DNA from: Streptomyces shenzhenensis
GTDB taxonomy: Bacteria > Actinomycetota > Actinomycetes > Streptomycetales > Streptomycetaceae
Assembly (NCBI RefSeq): GCF_021462265.1
Contig: NZ_JAJONF010000053.1
Location: 1 to 64,000, forward strand
Length of the DNA stretch: 64,000 nucleotides
Direction: 5' to 3'
Part shown: one piece after another, positions 16,357 through 25,539 of the stretch
How the letters are laid out: each line of letters begins with the position of its first letter
How positions within the stretch are numbered: the stretch's first letter is position 1
Translations under genes and position numbers: made by a program
The notes under the pieces: generated by a model
Told to the model about the DNA's origin: nothing
What the model saw: the letters and a program-made list of their open reading frames with translations, nothing else
Database searches by the model: none

Positions 16357-17700
16357 ATGGCATCACCCGCAACGGCGGGGGTCGCCGCGACCCCCGCCGC
16401 CCCCAAGCCCCGCAAGAGCGTGACCGGTACCCGTAGGACCGTGGCGGCCCTGTTTCTCCTCCCCGCCCTGGTGCTGCTCGGCGCGCTCGTGGTCTACCCG
16501 ATCGGGTACTCGCTGATCCGCAGCCTCTACAACGCCGACGGGAGCGGTTTCGCCGGCTTCGACAACTACAAGGCGATCTTCACGGACGACAGCATCCGTA
16601 CCGCCCTGAAGAACAACGTCATCTGGGTGGTGTTCGCGCCGGCCGTCTCCACGGCCCTCGGTCTGGTCTTCGCCGTGCTGACCGAGCGGGTGCGCTGGGG
16701 CACGGCCTTCAAACTGGTCGTCTTCATGCCGATGGCGATCTCGATGCTGGCCGCCGGGATCATCTTCCGCCTCGTCTACGACCAGGACCCGGACAAGGGC
16801 GTCGCCAACGCGGTGTGGGTCGGCATCCATGACACCTTCGCCCAGTCCTCGGCGTTCCCGAACGCCCACCCGGGCCGCGAGTCGCCCCTCGAACCGGACC
16901 AGGGCGGCTTCATCACCAAGGCGACGGTCCACACCGGCCGGACCGTCACCCTTCCCCTCGTCGGCGTCGCTCCCGACCAGATGCCCGACGGCGTCGAGAA
17001 GGCCGTGGCGGCCAAGCCGGACCCGGGGAAGATCACCGGCACCACCTGGCAGGACTTCACCCGAGGCAAGGGCGTCGGCAGGCTCGGCTCCCCCGACCCC
17101 TCCGAGCTCGGCTACTCCGGCATGCGCATCGAGGCGGTCCGGAACGGCGTGGTGGTGGCGTCCACCAAGGCCGCCGGCGACGGCACCTTCACCCTCCCCG
17201 CCTCCGCCGACGGGGCCCAGCTCCGGCTGCCGGCGAGCAACTTCAAACAGCCCTACAACGGCGTCGACTGGCTCGGCCCGTCCCTCGTCACACCCGCGAT
17301 CATCGGATCGTACGTCTGGATGTGGGCGGGCTTCGCGATGGTGCTGATCGCGGCCGGGCTGGCGGGGGTGCCCCGGGAACTGCTCGAGGCCGCGCGGGTC
17401 GACGGGGCGACCGAGTGGCAGGTGTTCCGCAAGATCACCGTGCCGCTGCTCGCACCGGTCCTCGCGGTGGTCACCGTCACTCTGATGATCAACGTACTGA
17501 AGGTCTTCGACCTCGTGTACATCATCGCGCCGGGCTCCTCACAGGACGACGCCAACGTGCTCGCCCTGGAGCTGTACCGCAAGGGCTTCTCAGAGGGCCA
17601 GCCGGGCATCGCGAGCGCCATCGCGGTGTTCCTGCTGCTGCTGGTCATCCCCGTGATGCTGTTCAATGTTCGCCGGCTGCGGCGGGAGGAGCGGCGATGA
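16357..17700 (+). CDS. sugar ABC transporter permease, MalF type, with large external loop
   Basis: A 447-residue inner-membrane permease. After a Pro/Lys-rich start come three helices (about 33-150), then an extracytoplasmic insert of roughly 150 residues (about 150-300), then three further helices with the EAA loop (VPRELLEAARVDGATEWQVFRKITVPLL) that docks on the ATPase. The insert is in the place of the P2 loop of E. coli MalF, and its second half (GMRIEAVRNGVVVASTKAAG followed by GTFTLPASADG) looks like a small beta-sandwich domain. The start ATG 16357 is 13 nt after the binding-protein stop. The gene overlaps the next one by ATGA, implying translational coupling. Confidence 0.88.
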   Translation: MASPATAGVAATPAAPKPRKSVTGTRRTVAALFLLPALVLLGALVVYPIGYSLIRSLYNADGSGFAGFDNYKAIFTDDSIRTALKNNVIWVVFAPAVSTALGLVFAVLTERVRWGTAFKLVVFMPMAISMLAAGIIFRLVYDQDPDKGVANAVWVGIHDTFAQSSAFPNAHPGRESPLEPDQGGFITKATVHTGRTVTLPLVGVAPDQMPDGVEKAVAAKPDPGKITGTTWQDFTRGKGVGRLGSPDPSELGYSGMRIEAVRNGVVVASTKAAGDGTFTLPASADGAQLRLPASNFKQPYNGVDWLGPSLVTPAIIGSYVWMWAGFAMVLIAAGLAGVPRELLEAARVDGATEWQVFRKITVPLLAPVLAVVTVTLMINVLKVFDLVYIIAPGSSQDDANVLALELYRKGFSEGQPGIASAIAVFLLLLVIPVMLFNVRRLRREERR

Positions 17701-18536
17701 GCTGGCTGCTGGAGAAGATCAACGGCGGGCTGGTGCGGGTCTTCCTGATCGTCGTCGCCCTGTTCTGGCTGGTGCCGACGATCGGGCTGCTCGCGTCCTC
17801 CCTCAGATCCCCCGAGGACATGAGCGCGAGCGGCTGGTGGCAGGTGTTCGGCAAGCCGTCCCAGCTCACCTTCGAGAGCTACCAGAAGCTCCTTGAGAAC
17901 GGCGACATCACCAGCTCGCTCTGGAACACGGTGCTGATCACCGTCCCCGCGACGATCCTGGTCGTGATCATCGGGGCGCTGGCCGGTTACGCGTTCGCGT
18001 GGATGGAGTTCCCGGGCCGGGACTGGTGGTTCCTGATCGTGGTCAGTCTCCTGGTCGTGCCCGTCCAGGTCGCCCTGATCCCGATCGCCGAACTCTTCGG
18101 GAAGATCGGCCTGTTCGGGACGATCTTCGGGGTGATCCTCTTCCATGTCGGCTTCGGGCTGCCGTTCGCGGTGTTCCTGCTGCGGAACTTCTTCGCGGAG
18201 ATCCCGCGGGAGCTGCTGGAGGCGGCCCGTCTCGACGGCGCCGGTGAACTGCGGCTGTTCACCCGGGTGGTGATGCCGCTCGGCGGGCCCGCGATCGCGA
18301 GCCTGGGCATCTTCCAGTTCCTGTGGGTGTGGAACGACATGCTGGTCGCGCTGGTGTTCACCAAGTCGGGCACCCAGCCGATCACGGTCGCGCTGCAGAC
18401 CCAGGTACGCCAGTTCGGCAACAACGTCGACGTCCTCGCGCCCGGCGCCTTCATCTCGATGGTGATCCCGCTGGCCGTTTTCTTCGCGTTCCAGCGGCAG
18501 TTCGTGTCGGGGGTGATGGCCGGCGCGGTCAAGTGA
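17697..18536 (+). CDS. sugar ABC transporter permease, MalG type
   Basis: A 279-residue second permease with six predicted helices and the EAA loop EIPRELLEAARLDGAGELRLFTRVVMPL. The C-terminus QRQFVSGVMAGAVK is the standard MalG-family ending. It overlaps the upstream permease by 4 nt (ATGA), so the two chains are probably made in equal amounts. No ATPase gene follows: the operon ends at a terminator hairpin. In Streptomyces many such importers share the general ATPase MsiK, encoded elsewhere, and that is the likely arrangement here. Confidence 0.9.
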   Translation: MSWLLEKINGGLVRVFLIVVALFWLVPTIGLLASSLRSPEDMSASGWWQVFGKPSQLTFESYQKLLENGDITSSLWNTVLITVPATILVVIIGALAGYAFAWMEFPGRDWWFLIVVSLLVVPVQVALIPIAELFGKIGLFGTIFGVILFHVGFGLPFAVFLLRNFFAEIPRELLEAARLDGAGELRLFTRVVMPLGGPAIASLGIFQFLWVWNDMLVALVFTKSGTQPITVALQTQVRQFGNNVDVLAPGAFISMVIPLAVFFAFQRQFVSGVMAGAVK

Positions 18537-18591
18537 CCGCACAGTCGGACAGCCTCACACGGGGCGGACAACCACGCGAAGGGTTCTGAAA

Positions 18592-18620
18592 AGGGGCGAG
18601 CCGGCCAGCGGCTCGCCCCT
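18592..18620 (+). terminator. terminator of the sugar importer operon
   Basis: A perfect 12-bp stem (AGGGGCGAGCCG and its complement) with a 5-nt loop lies 56 nt after the MalG-type stop codon. Confidence 0.85.
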
Positions 18621-18635
18621 GACCTCTCACGGAAC

Positions 18636-18665
18636 GTAACCCACATGACGTAGGGAACCGTAACC
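18636..18665 (+). promoter_or_regulatory. direct repeat GGAAC(C)GTAACC upstream of the glycosyltransferase genes
   Basis: GTAACC occurs at 18636-18641 and again at 18660-18665, each preceded by GGAAC. The spacing of 24 nt is close to two helical turns, 60-90 bp upstream of the TTG start at 18727. GTAAC direct repeats resemble sites bound by MtrA in actinobacteria, and mtrA is encoded in this window; the link is inference. Confidence 0.4.
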
Positions 18666-18726
18666 AAATCACTCCATTGGCCGTTCCCGGGCAGAACGCC
18701 CGCGCCGACCGACCCATGGATGTCCC

Positions 18727-20988
18727 TTGCCCAGGTTCAGTGTCATCGTCCCCGCGTACCAGGTCCAGGCGTATCTGCGCGAGTGCCTGGACTCGGTGCT
18801 CTCGCAGTCGTACCCCGATCTGGAACTGATCGCCGTGGACGACTGCTCACCGGACGCCTGCGGCGCGGTCATCGACGAGTACGCGGCCGGGGACGCGCGC
18901 GTGCGGGCCCTGCACCTGCCGGAGAACCAGGGCCTGGGCGGCGCCCGCAACGCGGGGACGGCGCAGGCGCGCGGCGACTACCTGCTCTTCCTGGACGGTG
19001 ACGACACGCTGAGGCCTCACGCGCTGCGGGCGATCGCCGACCGGATCAAGGAGACCGGCGATCCCGACGTGCTCGTGTACGACTACGCGCGGACGTTCTG
19101 GACCGGCCGGGCGGAGCGCAACAGGCTCGCGTCGCACCTGACCGAACAGGGCCCGGCGCCTTTCCGGCTCGAAGACCGGCCGGGCCTGCTCCGCGTGCTG
19201 ATGGTGGCCTGGAACAAGGCGTACCGGCGGGAGTTCGTCGAGGAGCACGGCTTCGTCTTCCCGCCCGGCTACTACGAGGACACGCCCTGGACCTACCCGG
19301 TCCTGATGACCGCCGAGTCGATCGCGACCCTCGACCGGGTCTGCGTGGACTACCGGCAGCGGCGCCAGGGCAACATCCTCGGCACCACGAGCCGCCGGCA
19401 CTTCGACATCTTCGAACAGTACGACCGGGTCTTCGCGTTCCTGGCACAGCGGCCCGAACTGGCGCACTGGCGGCCGGTGTTGTTCCGCCGCATGATCGAC
19501 CACTTCAGCACGGTGTTCACCAGGCGGAACCGGCTCCCGAAGGGCAGCCGCGCCGAGTTCCTGCGCACCGCCCGCGCCCACTACCGCCGTTACCAGGCCA
19601 AGGGCACGCCGTTGCCGTGGCGCACCCGGCTGCGTCACGGCCTCGTCCACTACGGCCTGCACCGCACCTATCGCGCCCTCCAACTGGCGATGTCCGCCCG
19701 CCGCCGCGCCCTGAAGGCCGCCGTCAAGTCCGCCCGCGGCCTGCGGTCGGCCCTGCTCCAGCTGCACTACCGCGTCCAGCTGCGGCTCCCGCTGCGCGCC
19801 GACCGCGCGGTCTTCGCCGCCTACTGGAACCGCGGTCACAGCTGTAATCCGGGCGCGCTGGAGAAGGCGTTCCGCACCCATGCCCCGCACATCCGCACCG
19901 CGTGGATCGCCCGCTCCGAACACCACCACACGATCCCGCCGGGTCCGCGCCGGCTGCGTCCGGGCACCTTCGCCTACTGGACGGCGCTGGCCCGCTCCAA
20001 GTACCTGGTCAACAACGTCAACTTCGACCGGCGGCTGCGAAAACGCCCCGGTCAGGTGTTCGTGCAGACCCAGCACGGCACCCCCCTCAAGCACATGGGC
20101 CTCGACCTCCAGGAACACCCGGCGGCTGCCGCCGGCATGGACTTCGAGGAGCTCCTGCGGGGCGTCGACAAGTGGGACTACGTACTGTCCGCCAACCGGC
20201 ACACCACCCTGACCTGGGAACGCGTCTACCCCGGCGGATACCGGACCCTCGAATACGGCTACCCGCGCAACGACGTGTTCCAGCAGGCCACCTCGGCCGA
20301 CGTCACCCGGATCCGCGAGTCGCTCGGTGTCCCGCGGAACACGGTCGCCCTGCTGTACGCGCCGACCCACCGCGACTACCGGCGCACCCAGCGCCCCGTC
20401 CTCGACCTGGACCGGATCGCGCGCCGCCTCGGCCCGCGCTTCGTGATCCTGGCCCGCGCCCACTACTGGCACGGCGCTCCGCTGTCGTCCGGGGACCGGG
20501 TGATCGACGTCAGCGGCCACCCCAGCGTCGAGTCGCTCTGCCTGGCCGCGGACGCGCTGGTCACCGACTACTCCTCCCTCATGTTCGACTACGCCAACCT
20601 GGACCGGCCGATCGTCGTGCACACCGAGGACTGGGACGCCTACCACGCGGCCCGCGGCACCTACTTCGACCTGCGCTCCAGCCCGCCCGGCGCGGTCGCC
20701 CGCACCGAGGACGAACTGATCGACATCTTCGCCACCGGCCACTGGTGCGGCTCCCGCTCCGCCCAGCTGCGCGCCGCGTTCCGCGAACGGTTCTGCCGGT
20801 ACGACGACGGACGCGCCGCCGAGCGGGTCGTCCGGCACGTGGTGCTCGGCGAGACGGGCGGGCTGCCGGAGTTCATCCCGTTGGCCAGGCGGCACCCCGT
20901 GCCCTCGGCGGTCCCGGGGCTCACCCACTCCCCGCTGGCCACCGTTCCGCAACCTTCCGGCCATCCGCCCGTCACCGAGGGCCGCTGA
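18727..20988 (+). CDS. GT2 glycosyltransferase fused to CDP-glycerol glycerophosphotransferase (first of three)
   Basis: A 753-residue bifunctional enzyme predicted to build a teichoic-acid-like wall polymer. Residues 1-300 form a family 2 glycosyltransferase (FSVIVPAYQVQAYLRECLDSVL, VDDCSPD, FLDGDDTL). Residues about 350-720 form a TagF/TagB-type polyol-phosphate transferase with TQHGTPLKHMG, YAPTHRDYRR and DALVTDYSSLMFDYANLDRPI, which carry the family's conserved His and Ser-rich CDP-binding residues. The start is a TTG at 18727; the two paralogues downstream begin at the same place (MPR[FL]S[VI]IVP), which supports this start although no strong RBS is visible. It probably acts at the cytoplasmic membrane face. 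It starts a run of similar genes that continues to 25539. Confidence 0.9.
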   Translation: MPRFSVIVPAYQVQAYLRECLDSVLSQSYPDLELIAVDDCSPDACGAVIDEYAAGDARVRALHLPENQGLGGARNAGTAQARGDYLLFLDGDDTLRPHALRAIADRIKETGDPDVLVYDYARTFWTGRAERNRLASHLTEQGPAPFRLEDRPGLLRVLMVAWNKAYRREFVEEHGFVFPPGYYEDTPWTYPVLMTAESIATLDRVCVDYRQRRQGNILGTTSRRHFDIFEQYDRVFAFLAQRPELAHWRPVLFRRMIDHFSTVFTRRNRLPKGSRAEFLRTARAHYRRYQAKGTPLPWRTRLRHGLVHYGLHRTYRALQLAMSARRRALKAAVKSARGLRSALLQLHYRVQLRLPLRADRAVFAAYWNRGHSCNPGALEKAFRTHAPHIRTAWIARSEHHHTIPPGPRRLRPGTFAYWTALARSKYLVNNVNFDRRLRKRPGQVFVQTQHGTPLKHMGLDLQEHPAAAAGMDFEELLRGVDKWDYVLSANRHTTLTWERVYPGGYRTLEYGYPRNDVFQQATSADVTRIRESLGVPRNTVALLYAPTHRDYRRTQRPVLDLDRIARRLGPRFVILARAHYWHGAPLSSGDRVIDVSGHPSVESLCLAADALVTDYSSLMFDYANLDRPIVVHTEDWDAYHAARGTYFDLRSSPPGAVARTEDELIDIFATGHWCGSRSAQLRAAFRERFCRYDDGRAAERVVRHVVLGETGGLPEFIPLARRHPVPSAVPGLTHSPLATVPQPSGHPPVTEGR

Positions 20989-21112
20989 ACGCCGTTTGCC
21001 TTGCAGGGAGTCCTCTCATGTCCCCCAACACCTCGCGGCCCACTCCGTCCCGGCCGTCCACCTGGCGGCCGGCGGGAAGGCCGGGCCGCGTGCACACCTG
21101 AGAAAGAGCAGC

Positions 21113-23305
21113 ATGCCCCGCTTCAGCATCATCGTCCCGTCCCACGGGGTCGCCGGCCGGCTCTCCCAGGCGCTGGACTCGGTCCTCGCCCAGTCCTTCG
21201 GCGACCTGGAGCTGATCCCGGTCTGCGACGCGCCCGACGCCCCGGCCGCCTCGGTCGCCGCCGCCTACGCCGAGCGGGACTCCCGGGTGACCCCGGTGCA
21301 CTCACCGCCGTCGGCCGGGCTGAGCGGAGCCCGGAACACCGGGATGCGGGCGGCGAACGGCACATACCTGCTGTTCCTCGACGGCGACGACGTCCTGGTC
21401 CCGGGCGCGCTGGCGCTGCTCGACGCGCGGCTCGCCGAGACAGGTGACGTGGACGTCCTGTACCTGGAGCACGAGCGGACCCCCTGGTGGGAGGGCGAGC
21501 CGACCAACCCGGCGGCACCCCTGCTGGCGGGCGCCCCGAACGGCGCGTTCTCCCCGGACCGGGCGCCCCGGCTGACGGGCGTGGCCCTGCCGGCCTGGAG
21601 CGCGGCCTACCGCCGTTCCTTCCTGGCCGAACGGCGGCTGCGCTTTCCGGACGGGCACTTCACCGACCTCGGCTGGGGCGGCCTGACCACGGTCGCCGCC
21701 GAGCGGATCGCGGTGCTGCGCTCGGTGGTCGTACGGCACCGGCTGCGCAGGCAGGGCAGCCGGCTGAATCTGCCCGGGCCGCACCAGCATGAACTCCTCG
21801 ACCAGGCGGAGCTGGTGCTGGAGCGGGCGGCCGGGCTGCCCGGCGACCGGGCGCGGGCGCTGTTCGAGCAGGTCTTCGGGGTGGTGCTGAAGACGGCCGC
21901 GCGGCCGGACCGGATGCCGTCCGGGCACCGGGCGTTCTTCCGGCGGGCGGCCCGGCTGCACCGCACGCACCGGCCCGCCGGGTTCCGGATGCCGGGCGGG
22001 AGTGTGGGAGTCCAGCACCGGCTCCTCGCGGCGGGCGCGTACACGGCGTTCCGGGTCCTGCGCGGGGCCAACCGGGTCGTGGACGGCGCGGCCGAGCTGC
22101 TGCCCCGCCCGCACCTGCCGCTCACCCGGCTGCGGTACGCCCTCGACCTGCGCCGCCCGCTGGATCCGAACCTCGCCGTGTACTGCGCCTACTGGGGGCG
22201 CGGCTACGTCTGCAACCCGGCCGCGATCCACGCCGTGGCCCGCGATCTCGCCCCGCACATCCGCTCGGTGTTCCTGGTCGAGGCCGGCCAGGAGCACACC
22301 ATGCCGCGGGACGTCGATTACGCGGTGATCGGCAGCCGCCGCTACTGGCAGGTGCTGGCCCGCGCCAAGTACCTCGTGAACAACGCCAACTTCGCCGAGG
22401 GGGTCGTCAAGCGACCGGGCAGCGTGCACGTCCAGACGCAGCACGGCACCCCGCTGAAGAAGATGGGCGTCGACCAGTCGACGTACCCGGTGGTCGCCGC
22501 GCAGACCGGCAGCTTCACCAAGCTGCTCGGCCGCGTCGACCGCTGGGACTTCAACCTCTCCTCCAACCGCCACTCGACCCAGACCTGGGAGCGCGCCTTC
22601 CCCGGCTCGTACCAGACCCTGGAGTACGGCTATCCGCGCAACGACGTCTACTACACGGCGACCGCCCACGACGTGGTCCGGGCCCGCCGCAGACTCGGCG
22701 TCCCGGACGGCAGGACGGCCGTGCTGTACGCCCCCACCCACCGCGACCACCACACCGGCTTCGAGCCCGGCCTCGACCTGGAGGCGTTCTGCGAGGCGGC
22801 CGGCGAGGACGTCGTCGTCCTGCTGCGCGCCCACTACTTCTACGACCGGGGCGCCGGCAAGGGCGGCGGCCGGGTCATCGACGTCACCGCGCACCGCTCG
22901 GCGGAGGACGTGTGCCTGGCCGCGGACGCCCTGATCACCGACTACTCCTCCATCATGTTCGACTACGCCAACCTGGACCGGCCGATCGTCGTCTACGCCG
23001 ACGACTGGGAGGTCTACCGGCAGACCAGGGGCGTCTACTTCGACCTGATGGCCGAGCCGCCGGGACCCGTCGCCCGCACCCCGGAGGAGCTGGCCCGGCT
23101 CTTTCGCGACGGCTCCTACCGGGGCCCGGAGTCCAGGCGGCTGCGGGCCGAGTTCCGGGCGCGCTTCTGCCAGTTCGACGACGGCCTGGCCGCCGAACGC
23201 GTCGTACGGCGGGTGTTCCTCGGCCGGCCGCCCCAGGACATCCCGACGGTGATCCCGCTCGCCGAACGCCTGCCCGCCCCGGCCGCGACCCTCGTCAGGA
23301 GCTGA
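21113..23305 (+). CDS. GT2 glycosyltransferase fused to CDP-glycerol glycerophosphotransferase (second of three)
   Basis: A 730-residue paralogue of the preceding gene with the same two domains. The GT2 part starts MPRFSIIVPSHGV and keeps FLDGDDVL, but the nucleotide-binding motif is weaker (IPVCDAPDAP in place of AVDDCSPD), so its acceptor or donor may differ or the GT2 half may be less active. The polymerase half has TQHGTPLKKMG, YAPTHRDHHTG and DALITDYSSIMFDYANLDRP. The start ATG 21113 is preceded by AGAAAGAG. A 124-nt gap separates it from the first paralogue, and only 2 nt separate it from the third, so at least the last two are co-translated. Confidence 0.9.
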   Translation: MPRFSIIVPSHGVAGRLSQALDSVLAQSFGDLELIPVCDAPDAPAASVAAAYAERDSRVTPVHSPPSAGLSGARNTGMRAANGTYLLFLDGDDVLVPGALALLDARLAETGDVDVLYLEHERTPWWEGEPTNPAAPLLAGAPNGAFSPDRAPRLTGVALPAWSAAYRRSFLAERRLRFPDGHFTDLGWGGLTTVAAERIAVLRSVVVRHRLRRQGSRLNLPGPHQHELLDQAELVLERAAGLPGDRARALFEQVFGVVLKTAARPDRMPSGHRAFFRRAARLHRTHRPAGFRMPGGSVGVQHRLLAAGAYTAFRVLRGANRVVDGAAELLPRPHLPLTRLRYALDLRRPLDPNLAVYCAYWGRGYVCNPAAIHAVARDLAPHIRSVFLVEAGQEHTMPRDVDYAVIGSRRYWQVLARAKYLVNNANFAEGVVKRPGSVHVQTQHGTPLKKMGVDQSTYPVVAAQTGSFTKLLGRVDRWDFNLSSNRHSTQTWERAFPGSYQTLEYGYPRNDVYYTATAHDVVRARRRLGVPDGRTAVLYAPTHRDHHTGFEPGLDLEAFCEAAGEDVVVLLRAHYFYDRGAGKGGGRVIDVTAHRSAEDVCLAADALITDYSSIMFDYANLDRPIVVYADDWEVYRQTRGVYFDLMAEPPGPVARTPEELARLFRDGSYRGPESRRLRAEFRARFCQFDDGLAAERVVRRVFLGRPPQDIPTVIPLAERLPAPAATLVRS

Positions 23306-23307
23306 CC

Positions 23308-25539
23308 GTGCCCCGACTCAGTGTGATCGTCCCCTGTTTCAGGGTGCAGGGCTTTCTCCGTGAGTGCCTCGACTCGGTCCTGGAGCAGTCCTTCCACGAC
23401 ATCGAGGTGATCGCCGTCGACGACCGCTCCCCGGACGGGTGCGGCGCGATCCTCGACGAGTACGCCGCCCGCGACCCCCGGGTGAAGGTCCTGCACCTGC
23501 CGGAGAACGTCGGCCTCGGCCGCGCCCGCAACGCCGGCATCCCGCACGCCACCGGTGACTTCCTCCTCTTCCTCGACAGCGACGACACCCTCACCCCGGG
23601 CGCGCTGCGCGCGATCACCGACCGGCTGGCGGAGACCGGCGATCCGGACGTGCTGGTCTTCGACTACGCCCGCACCTACTGGTGGGGCGGGACGCGGCGC
23701 AACGCCCTCGCCGAGGTGCTCGGAGTCACGGCGGACGTGTTCACGGCGGCCGAACACCCGGAGATCCTCGACCTGTTGATGGTGGCGTGGAACAAGGTCC
23801 AGCGCCGGGACTTCGTCGAGGAGAACGGCTTCCGGTTCCCGCCGGGCTACTACGAGGACACCCCCTGGACCTTCCCGGTCATGCTCAGCGCGGCCCGGAT
23901 CGCCACCCTCGACCGGATCTGCCTCAACTACCGGCAGCGCCGGCAGGGCAACATCCTCTCCACCACCAGCCGCAAGCACTTCGACGTCCACGACCAGTAC
24001 AAGCGGGTCTTCGCCTTCGTCGACGCCCGCCCGGAACTGGCCGGCTGGCGGCCGTACCTGCACCGGAAGATGGGCGAGCACTGCCTGGACATCCTCGCCA
24101 AACCGGACCGGCTGCCGCCGGCCGCCAAGGGCGAGTTCTTCCGGCGCACGGCGGAGCTGTACCGGGCGTTCCGGCCCGCGGGAACCGGCCCAGCCGGCCC
24201 AGCCGGCCTCGGTGACCTCGGTGACCTCGGTGACCTGGGTGTGCTGGGTGGCTCCTACGCGTCGTACCGGCTGCGACAGGAGGCCGGGCGGGCCGGACGG
24301 GCGGCCGGCAGGCAGGCCCTGCGGGTGCGGCGGGCGGCGGGTGCCCAGGCCCGGCGCGCACTGACCGGACTGCGCGGCCTGCGCCCGCTGGACGAGGACC
24401 TGGTCATGTACTCGGCGGCCTCGCACCAGGGGCTGCGGGGCGACCCGGCGGCCGTGTACCGGGCGGCCCGGGAGCTCGCACCCCGGTTGCGTGGCGTCTG
24501 GGTGGTGCGGGACGCGGAGGCGGCGGCACAGCTCCCGGCCGACGTCGAGCACGTACTGCTGGACTCTCCGGAGTACCTGCGGCTGACCGCCCGCGCGAAG
24601 TTCTTCGTCAACGACGTCAACTGGCCCGGCGCGCTGGTGAAACGGCCCGGCAGCGTGTACATCCACACCCACCGCGGCACCCCGCTCAAGTACCTGGGCG
24701 CCGACCTGCTCGGCAAGCCCGGCGCCCGGCTCGGTTTCGACGTGCCGCAGATGCTGCGCAGGGCCGACCGCTGGGACCACAGTCTGGTCGCCAACCGCCA
24801 CTCGGAACTGGTGTGGGAGCGGGCCTACCCCTGCCACTTCGCGTCGGCCCGCACGGGCAGCCCGCGCAACGACGTCCTGGTCACCGGCGGCCCGACGGAC
24901 TTCCGGACCCGGCACGGCATTCCGGCCGGCCACACGGTGGTGCTGTACGCGCCGACCCGCCGCGACTACGTCCGGGGCGGGCACGTCGACCGGATCGACC
25001 TGGCCCGGTTCGCCGCCGACCTCGGCGCGGGGCACACGCTGGTGGTCCGCCTGCATCCGGCCCTCGCGACCGGTCCGGCGCGCGGGATGGGCCTGGCCGA
25101 GCTGCACCGGCGCGGTGTCCTGGTCGACGCGACCGGCGAACCGCACGCCGAGGACGTCATGCTCGCCTCGGACGCCCTGGTCACCGACTACTCCTCCCTC
25201 ATGTTCGACTACGCCAACCTGGACCGGCCGATCGTCGTGCACGCGGACGACTGGGCCGCGTACACCGCGAGCCGGGGCGCCTATCTCGACATCACCGCCG
25301 AGGCGCCCGGTCATGTCTCCCGCACCTACCGCGAGTTGGCGTGGCTGTTCGCCTCGGGCGCCTGGCGGGACGAGGAGTCGGCACTGCTGCGGGCCCACTT
25401 CCGGTCCCGGTTCTGCGAGTTCGACGACGGCAGGGCCGCCGAACGGGTCGTACGGACGCTGCTGCTGGGCGAGCCGATGCCGCCGCCGGCCCGGGTGCCC
25501 GGTCCGGCCGGGTCCCGTGACCTGTCGGTGACGACGTGA
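23308..25539 (+). CDS. GT2 glycosyltransferase fused to CDP-glycerol glycerophosphotransferase (third of three)
   Basis: A 743-residue paralogue. The GT2 half (VPRLSVIVPCFRVQGFLRECLDSVL, AVDDRSPDGC, FLDSDDTL) is much closer to the first gene than to the second. The polymerase half has THRGTPLKYLG in place of TQHGTPLK, YAPTRRDYVRG and TDYSSLMFDYANLDRP. The linker holds a run of GDL units encoded by three exact 9-bp repeats (24208-24234), a hypervariable spacer. It starts at the GTG 23308, 2 nt after the previous stop, and its TGA overlaps the GTG of the next membrane gene. Differences at the acceptor-binding loop suggest a distinct substrate or step. Confidence 0.9.
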   Translation: MPRLSVIVPCFRVQGFLRECLDSVLEQSFHDIEVIAVDDRSPDGCGAILDEYAARDPRVKVLHLPENVGLGRARNAGIPHATGDFLLFLDSDDTLTPGALRAITDRLAETGDPDVLVFDYARTYWWGGTRRNALAEVLGVTADVFTAAEHPEILDLLMVAWNKVQRRDFVEENGFRFPPGYYEDTPWTFPVMLSAARIATLDRICLNYRQRRQGNILSTTSRKHFDVHDQYKRVFAFVDARPELAGWRPYLHRKMGEHCLDILAKPDRLPPAAKGEFFRRTAELYRAFRPAGTGPAGPAGLGDLGDLGDLGVLGGSYASYRLRQEAGRAGRAAGRQALRVRRAAGAQARRALTGLRGLRPLDEDLVMYSAASHQGLRGDPAAVYRAARELAPRLRGVWVVRDAEAAAQLPADVEHVLLDSPEYLRLTARAKFFVNDVNWPGALVKRPGSVYIHTHRGTPLKYLGADLLGKPGARLGFDVPQMLRRADRWDHSLVANRHSELVWERAYPCHFASARTGSPRNDVLVTGGPTDFRTRHGIPAGHTVVLYAPTRRDYVRGGHVDRIDLARFAADLGAGHTLVVRLHPALATGPARGMGLAELHRRGVLVDATGEPHAEDVMLASDALVTDYSSLMFDYANLDRPIVVHADDWAAYTASRGAYLDITAEAPGHVSRTYRELAWLFASGAWRDEESALLRAHFRSRFCEFDDGRAAERVVRTLLLGEPMPPPARVPGPAGSRDLSVTT

